This document shows, in pieces, positions 57,101-64,000 of a stretch of DNA of 64,000 bases. The notes below the pieces were generated by a model. It was not told the origin of the DNA. It worked only from the letters and a program-made list of their open reading frames with translations, and searched no databases. How positions within the stretch are numbered: the first letter of the stretch is position 1; every line of letters starts with the position of its first letter. The DNA comes from Cliona cf. orientalis (Eukaryota > Porifera > Demospongiae > Clionaida > Clionaidae). The position numbers and the translations under genes are program-made. The stretch spans positions 3,100,001 to 3,164,000 of the forward strand of contig OZ005696.1 of the NCBI GenBank assembly GCA_963930775.1, written 5' to 3'.

Positions 57101-58078
57101 AAACATGTACCAAGGTTTCACGAATCTGGATCCATCAGTACGGTGCCATTCTATTATACCAGCAAACACTAGCTATCCGTGATGATTCTAGAGCTATTTT
57201 AGCTGTTAATTATGTATGTCATGCATGTGTGCAGGTGAAGAGCAGCTGGTTGAGTGTTACACTACAGTGAACTGTTCCTCCAACAGTACACTGCTGTCAG
57301 CCAGGCAGTGCTGTGTGGACGCTGAGGATGGACTCTCGTACTCTATTTCTGGACAAGAGCTGTGTCACATATGCATTGGTAATGTCACACCAGGCCTGAA
57401 ATAGCATTTGATATCTTTTAGCTTGAAGTTTTTATGACATTGTAGGAACTTTTACAACAATTTCAATAACATGTTTTCCCGCTATAATATATTAAGTGCA
57501 TGAGTTTGTATCTCCACGGGAAGAAAACTTGCACTAAATAGCGAAGAGCACCTAACAACGAGATATATTTATCTAAAAATAGGTACATCCAAGTATGCAT
57601 GTGAGTTCACAAGCTTATTTAAGGGATTTAGCCAATTGATCGATTGATCATTCGATCATTCGCGCTGCATATTGTTGCGCATTCCAACGGCTCAAAATGG
57701 TAATCACTGCTTAAAAAAACTGAGAGTCGACAGTAGCCATCGTAATTTTAACTAACTCGAAAGGCTAGAATCCTGGGCTAGCAAGCAAGCACGCTATAGT
57801 AGGTTTATGCAGGCAAAAGGGAAAATTACTTTGGCTGTAAAAAATTATCATTATCTTTATCACATGAATTTACAGTTTTTGGCTGGTTTGAAGACTCGTT
57901 TACTGGAATGGAACAGGAATCTGCTCACATGATTGGTGTTGGCTACCTAAAGGGCTGGAAGGAGGCTGGGGTGGACATTATGCTTGGGATTGTCAGCCAG
58001 CTAGACAATGCAAGTAAGGTGCTGCATGGCTACACTAGCGGTATCCCTGAACCTGGTGATACAAACATAAAAGACGAG
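54172..58078 (+). pseudogene. Multi-exon extracellular gene with Calx-beta modules, disrupted
   Basis: Exons with consistent phase-1 or phase-0 splice sites: 54172-54300, about 54720-54934, 55194-55514, 55658-55805, 55922-56035, 56375-56488, 56648-56755, 56935-57053, 57235-57378, 57876-58078. The 54.72 kb exon (FNFDLPIYNDGIAEDVEGL) and the last exon (FGWFEDSFTGMEQ, ending EPGDTNIKDE) read like the second and first halves of Calx-beta domains. Three paired exons form a repeated Cys-containing module (FSCYTEPP; ELDCRAR; VLECVEM). A CCVDAEDGLSYS segment precedes the final Calx-beta half. Phase-1 borders are typical of shuffled extracellular modules. No signal peptide or terminal exon was found. 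Frame breaks occur near 54890 (VQL continues as VIRSAYL in another frame) and near 55456 (LDEY continues as AITGEDRIS), so it is probably decaying. The ends are uncertain. Confidence 0.55.
56196..56337. mobile_element. Foldback element in an intron of the Calx-beta gene
   Basis: Arms CAATCACACATG and AAGTCCAATTAGGGAATAAT pair with the right half. Confidence 0.6.
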
Positions 58079-58293
58079 GTATTGGCTATAGTGATTATTG
58101 ATATAAATGTATTGGATGATTACTTAAAAATAAAATTTAATAATGCCGTCTTAATAACTACTTATCATTACAGTGTTGGACAGTCAATAGATGAGGCACA
58201 TCGTGTGTGCATAGCATGGTTCAGTGCATATTCTTGTTCAATATCAGGAGTATTGAACTACATACCCTGCACCTGAACAGGGTGTTTAGTTCA

Positions 58294-59183
58294 TACGGTG
58301 GCCCAGAAGGTCACTCTAGATTGCACATTAGCCATTCAGTTGTGCAAAGAGATTGCATATTGGTGATTCGAATCCTAAATCATCAGCGAATGTCCAATGT
58401 CTTAGGATATATACTGCGCTAAGAGATTGCACATTGGTGATTTGAACCTCCAATCACCAATCTCTTAGCACCCCATGCTAAGAGATTGGTGATTCGAATA
58501 ACATGCTAAGAGGTTACACAATGCATGGTGATTCGAATTCCGAATCTTGATCTCTTAGTACACTGTTTTATGTGTGGATTCTAAAAAAGGGGATTACGTA
58601 GAAACTGGATTACTTTAATCCGGATTCTAATCTGGATTAAGGGCCTGCTATATTATAGGACACTATGGAATCCCGAAATTATGTCCAATTTCTTAGGATG
58701 CTGAGATTGCACATTGGTAACCACGAATGTGGAATCCCTTAGAACACTGTGCTAAGAGATTGCACATTGGTAATCCCCAATCACCAATCTCTTAGCACTA
58801 CATTGACCATTGATGATTCAAATCTCCAATCTCTTAGCACTAGCTACTGTGCTAAGAGATTGCATATTGAAGATTTGAATCCCCTATCTCTAATCCCTTA
58901 GGAGATGCTGTGCTAAGAGATTACACTTTGGGGATTTTAATCTCCTATCTCCAACCTCTTAAGAGATGGTGTGCTACGAGATTGCACATTGGGGATTTGA
59001 ATCTCATAAGCACTGTTTATACTTATTAGAGTTGGACAATCGGGATTCAAATTGCCGTTGTGCAATCTCTCAGCACAGTGTCCTAAGAGATTGGAGATTT
59101 GAGGTTCAAATCACTAATGTGCAATCTCTTAGCACAATCGAATGGCTAATGTGCAATCTCAAGTGACCTTCTGGGCCACCGTA
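58294..59183. mobile_element. 890-bp TIR element packed with palindromic sub-repeats
   Basis: Ends TACGGTGGCCCAGAAGGTCA and the inverted TGACCTTCTGGGCCACCGTA, flanked by AGTTCA on both sides. The TIRs extend into GATTGCACATTAGCCATTC. The interior holds more than ten variants of CTAAGAGATTGCACATTGG with GATTTGAATC, in both orientations. Confidence 0.75.
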
Positions 59184-59189
59184 AGTTCA

Positions 59190-59990
59190 GAGTCAGTGCA
59201 CTATCTAGGAGAAGGGGGAAGGTACCTGGTATGTCACTATATAAACTGAAAGCCTCAGTGACATATATAGGCATATTGTGGCCTTTGGAGATTAAACAGT
59301 TGACTGGCAACAGAAGTAAACTTTTGGGAGCTCAATTTGACAAGTATGGTTATTATCCACTTAAAGCTGATGGGGCAAATTAGGTATTGGTGTAAATTTC
59401 TTCCCAAAATGTGATTGAGCTACCAGTCAAAGAAATGGAACTCCCTAGTGGCCACTGCATGAGTATAATAAATTATTCACTGAGTTTCCCAAAAAAACTT
59501 GCATGTAGTGATATTGCCAATCAGGGAACAATTTTCCAAAGGCAATAAGGTACTTTTCATTGTACAAACTAAAGTACTACACTGCCATATCTAGCTTTGT
59601 TTCATAGATGATCATCTTTTCTACATGCAATATTTGGTATGATATTTTCCCCAGGCTCTTTCATCATGATTGCATCTTGCTTAGGGATTGGCTGGGTGGC
59701 TCTGCCTTTTACATAATTCGAAAGCATAATATACATGTATAGATATATCTGGTTTTGATCCACAACTGAACATGGGCAATTTTCATTAACGCACACAACG
59801 AAGTATAGTAATGCACTTCTTTGATCACCAATTAGGGATTTATTATGAAAATGTCAGTATGGAATTGAAAATTTTTAATCACATGTTATGAAAGCCATCA
59901 TATGCAACTATTTCACAGTAAGCAAACGAGAGTAAAGCAGCTTATATTATTTATCGATCAACTACAGTGACCGTAAGTTAAACGAGGACA
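59190..59990. other. 5' flank of the beta-helix gene, no gene seen
   Basis: No supported coding region or repeat. A short ATTTATCGATCAACTACAGT stretch precedes the ATG; the promoter cannot be placed. Confidence 0.4.
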
Positions 59991-62900
59991 ATGTCAAGAT
60001 CAGTGGTGCTGTTGTTAGTTCACTTTAGTTACCTATGGAAAGTAATGCTATGCAGCAAATTCTACGTAACAGCTTCAACAAATGATAAGCTCCAGTGCTC
60101 AGTTGTGCACTGCACGACACTTGCCCAACTTGCAGCCAATTATTCTGCCTACCTAGAGCCTGCTGAAAACATCACACTAGTACTTCAACCAGGACACCAC
60201 CAGCTCGACTCAGAGCTCACCATTAGCAATATTGGAGGACTACTAATCACTTCAGATGATTCATCATTTGATACACCAAGTATTGGTATAAAAATGGCAA
60301 CATTTAGCAATATAAGTTGGATTAAGATCAGTGGTGTAAACTTCAATCGGAGTGGCAGCATAACAGTGGAGTCAGTGAAGCAATTTACACTAGAAAATTC
60401 GACATTTTCTGGGAGCAACGAGACAGCAATCATGTTAATCAACACAACTGCAAGTATTATTAGCAGTGCCTTCATTTTTAATGATACCAATAGTGGACCA
60501 AGTGGAAATGAAGCACATATAATATGTATGTTTGCACATGTGGGCCATTCAATTGTTGTATCCATGAGCAGCATTATCATTCAAAGTACTTCATTTAAAG
60601 GGAATTGTGCAAAAAATGGTGGAGCAGTATATGGTGAACTCAACAGTCAAATTTTAATAACCAAAAGCAACTTCGCAGGAAATAAGGCAACAGCAGAGGG
60701 TGGTGCTTTATATGCAGCCAGTGGATGTCATGTGACAATTACTGCTAGTATTTTTCAAAACAATAGAGCAGGCAGTTTTGGAGGAGCACTGCAGTTTCTC
60801 CACAGCACTGCATTCATTAACCACAGCAACTTTAGTAATAATAAGGCAAACGGATATGGTGGAGTGATTTCTGTAGTATCAAATTCAGCTGTAAATATCA
60901 TTGGTAGTGAATTTTATTATAATGCAGCTATAGGTGATTACAATGGCGGAGTTACTCACATATCTGAGTCTAAAGTGAGCATCACAGAAAGCAATTTCAA
61001 AAATAACAATAATAGTGGGGTAATTGAAGGGATTGACTCAGAAATTACAGTCACAACCAGTATATTTGACAATAACACAGGAGGAGTAGTGAAAGCATCG
61101 AGAGTTAAACTGCTTGTTAAGAGTAGCAGATTCACTAGGAATACAGCAAACGAGTCATGGTACGGTGGAGTAATGTGGCTATCGTCTACAAACATATCTA
61201 TTGCATATTGCGTCTTTACTGACAATACAGCATACAAAGGAGGAGTTTTAGATGTGCACTGGCAGCACTAATCTGACCCTAACTGCATCCAAATTTTACA
61301 GAAATTATGGATTCTGGGGAGGTGTCTTGCGTGCACACAGAGGAAGCTTTGTTGTCACTAATGGTCAAAATGTCCTCAAAAACAATAGTGGCCACCAAGG
61401 GATAGTGCTCTTCATGGAGAGTACTGGCATGCTATCAGGAATAATTAGCTTTATCAACAACAGTGGGTCTTTTATTGCACACTACAGCAGTGTGACATTC
61501 AAAAGCTTCACTTCCTTTAGTGGAGGTTTTCCACTCAAAACCAATGAAATAATCTTATATCAAGAAGGAGGGGCAATAACTGGCTTTCAGAGTAATATTT
61601 TCTTGGAGGGAAAATGCACGTTCAAAAATAACCGCGCTGAAAATGGAGGTGCAATATATACAACTCAAAGCAAAGTAAATGTGCTAGGGCGTGTATATCT
61701 AAGGAATAATTCAGCCACAGGTAGTGGTGGTGGCATCTACCTCTATCAAAGTGAACTAAACTGCCAAAAAGAAAGCACTCTCAATTTCAGTGGAAACACT
61801 GCAAGTCAAAAAGGGGGAGGCGTCCATGCTATAAGTTCATTCATTAAAGTAAATTTTAATGCATCAGGTGGATCTTACACAGGATCTTCAGTTTATTTCA
61901 TTGAAAACAGAGCCATGAGAGGCGGAGGAGTTAGCCTGGAGATGAGCTCTTATATATTATACATACTGAGAGATAATACAAATACCCTCCTCAATCTTCC
62001 ACAATCGCAGTATGCAGTGCACTTTTTTGACAACCTTGCAGATTTTGGAGGAGCAGTACATGTAGCTGATGAGACCAATCCAGCAACCTGTGCTAATGTA
62101 TTGAACAGCACACACTCAACAACCACAGAGTGTTTCTTACAGACGCTGGCACTACGTGGGAAATCTATCGCGCAAATATTAAACATACAATTTCTTCAGA
62201 ATCAGGCAAGAATTTCCGGAAACTATATATTTGGAGGATTGCTTGATAGGTGTACAGTCAGTCCCTTCAGTGAAACGTATGAGGAGCATATACTTCATGA
62301 GGAGCATAAAAACCTAATCGGCCTACCACAAGGTGTAGCATATTTATCATTAGTCAGCAATATCCGAGATTTGCAACAAATTAGTTCTGAACCCATCCAA
62401 TTGCACTTCTGCAAAGATAATGAGCCAGATTCCACCTATCAAGGACCAAATACCACGATCAAAGCTGGAGAAACATTTTCAATATTAATTGCTGCAACTG
62501 ATCAGGTCAATCACACAGTTGAAGCAACGATTCACAGTTCCCTACTCTCCAGTGCCAGTGACTTAGGCGAAGGCCAGCTAATTCAGAAAATAACTAAAAA
62601 CTGTATGAACTTAACTTTCACTGTATTTTCTCCAAATGAAGAGGAAGAATTGATAATGTACGCAGAAGGACCATGCAAGGATGCCAGCTTATCACAGCTC
62701 AGATTGCCGATTCAAATCTCAGCCTGTAAATGCTCTATTGGATTTCAACTTAGAAAGTACACAAGCAGAGCTGCTTGTGAATGTGAGTGTGACTCTGCCC
62801 TCCTTCCATACATCACCAACTGTGACACTCAAAGAAGGACAGTGACAAGGAAACGAAACTTTTGGATCACCTACACCAGCAGAGGCAACAAAAGTGGATA

Positions 62901-64000
62901 CGTGATACACCCCAACTGCCCACTGGACTACTGCTACCCAGCAAGTGCCAACATAGAGATCAACTTAACCGTCCAAGGAGGAGCTGATGCACAGTGCGAA
63001 TATGATCGCTCAGGAAAACTATATATGTGGAACATGCAAACCTGGTCTCAGCTTATCTCTAAGTAGTCCTCACTGCCTTCCGTGCTCGAGATACTGGCCG
63101 ATAGTGTTTGTGGTGATAGTATTAGCTGCATTGCTGCTGGGTACGGCACTGGTAGCCTTATTGCTAATACTGAATCTGACAGTTGCTGCTGGAACACTCA
63201 ACGGGTTGATTTTCTATGCCAACATTGCCAATGCGAACAGCATTTTCTACTTCCCACATGGACAACCAAAGTTCGTAATCACCTTCATTGCTTGGCTCAA
63301 TCTGGACTTGGGTATTGATGTATGCTTTTTTGACGGATTAGATGCCTATTGGAAAACCTGGTTACAGTTAGTCTTTCCAGCATACCTTGTATTTCTTGTC
63401 ATTGCAGTGATAGCAATAAGCAAGTGGTCAACCAAATTCTCCCAGTTGGTAGGTAAAAGGAACCCTGTGGCAACTCTTGCTACACTGATTCTGCTATCTT
63501 ACACTAAATTCCTTCATATTATCATTGCAGCTCTGTCCTTTACCATCCTCCATTACCCTGATGGCTCAAGCCAGGTTGTCTGACTTCCTGATGCCACTGT
63601 TTCTTACTTTTTCGGCAAACACTCGGCCCTCTTCATAGCAGCTCTCTTTATCCTCATAGTATGCACTGTTTATACGATTTTGATATTCTCATGGCAGTGG
63701 CTCCTCTACCTACAAGATAAAAAATACTTCAGGTTGTTGGTACGTCAGAAACTGAGCCTATTCGTTGAACCATATCATGTTCCCTACACCCCACAGCATC
63801 GATACTGGACAGGTCTCCTTTTATTAGCCAGAATCGTCATCTATCTCACTTCAGCAGTAAACGTGTCTGGTGATCCCAGCATAAGCCTTCTTGTCACTGG
63901 AATAGTAGTAAGCTTCCTCCTATTTCTAAAAGGGTATTTTGGCAACATCTACAGGAATTGGCTGATTGGCTCACTAGAGGTTGGATGCTACTTGAACATT
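59991..64000 (+). pseudogene. Beta-helix repeat/multi-pass membrane protein gene, disrupted, runs off right edge
   Basis: The first frame opens at 59991 with a hydrophobic leader (MSRSVVLLLVHFSYLW). It continues with about 25 short repeats of the type FxxN...GGA(L/V)Y, the signature of right-handed beta-helix proteins and of the Pmp-like repeat. After about 62700 comes a Cys-rich stretch including CGTCKPG, then from 63085 successive hydrophobic segments (YWPIVFVVIVLAALLLG, LQLVFPAYLVFLVIAVIA, ATLILLSYTKFLHIIIAAL, and more), at least six passes. It is a putative secreted-ectodomain surface protein of a type common in sponges. The reading frame shifts near 61258 (GGVLDVH continues as GSTNLTL) and near 63015 (before CGTCKPG), and an in-frame TGA sits at about 63580 between SQVV and LPDATVSYF. 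No introns are seen. Alternatively the breaks are sequence errors. Confidence 0.65.

Overview
The window looks like animal DNA from a sponge, most likely a demosponge of the Amphimedon type. The basis is AT-rich sequence with short GT-AG introns, very many small terminal-inverted-repeat (TIR) transposons, frequent ACATGTA-type words, a secreted beta-helix/multi-pass membrane protein of the kind expanded in sponges, and Calx-beta modules. The organism is inferred from gene style, not from a database match. No virus-derived or LTR element was recognised.

Layout. Three tandem minus-strand copies of one nine-exon gene dominate: gene 1 (9045 down to 219, last exon beyond the left edge), gene 2 (40786 to 26902) and gene 3 (52016 to 46381). 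Each copy has the same exon lengths and intron phases apart from one codon. The first exon encodes a four-pass large-pore channel domain resembling pannexin/LRRC8. The other eight exons encode a long intracellular region I cannot assign. Coding sequence is open in all copies; copies differ in length (5.6 kb to 13.9 kb) because of intronic transposons. Gene 3 is closest to an uninserted form.

Between the channel copies lies a second duplicated gene: a two-exon protein of about 80 residues with eight conserved cysteines (intact at 19071-18630 and 43616-43109, broken at 13967-13795). An UNC-93-like transporter remnant lies at 41183-41882. The order suggests duplication of a block holding a channel gene and a Cys-rich gene.

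The 10-27 kb interval is mostly mobile DNA: two decayed LINEs (10.4-13.3 kb and 23.95-26.35 kb), a Mutator-like transposase with an internally inverted middle (14.3-15.9 kb), and a nested stack of at least five elements (19.39-23.07 kb). A 420-bp tandem repeat lies at 45.0-46.3 kb. A GC-rich TTAA-flanked element (52.4-53.45 kb) sits upstream of gene 3.

The right part (54.2-64 kb) is on the plus strand. It holds a multi-exon extracellular gene with Calx-beta modules (54172-58078) and a long beta-helix plus multi-pass membrane protein (59991 to the right edge). Both carry frame disruptions, unlike the channel genes.

Limits: all homology calls are from reading the sequence by eye; no search, alignment or folding program was run.
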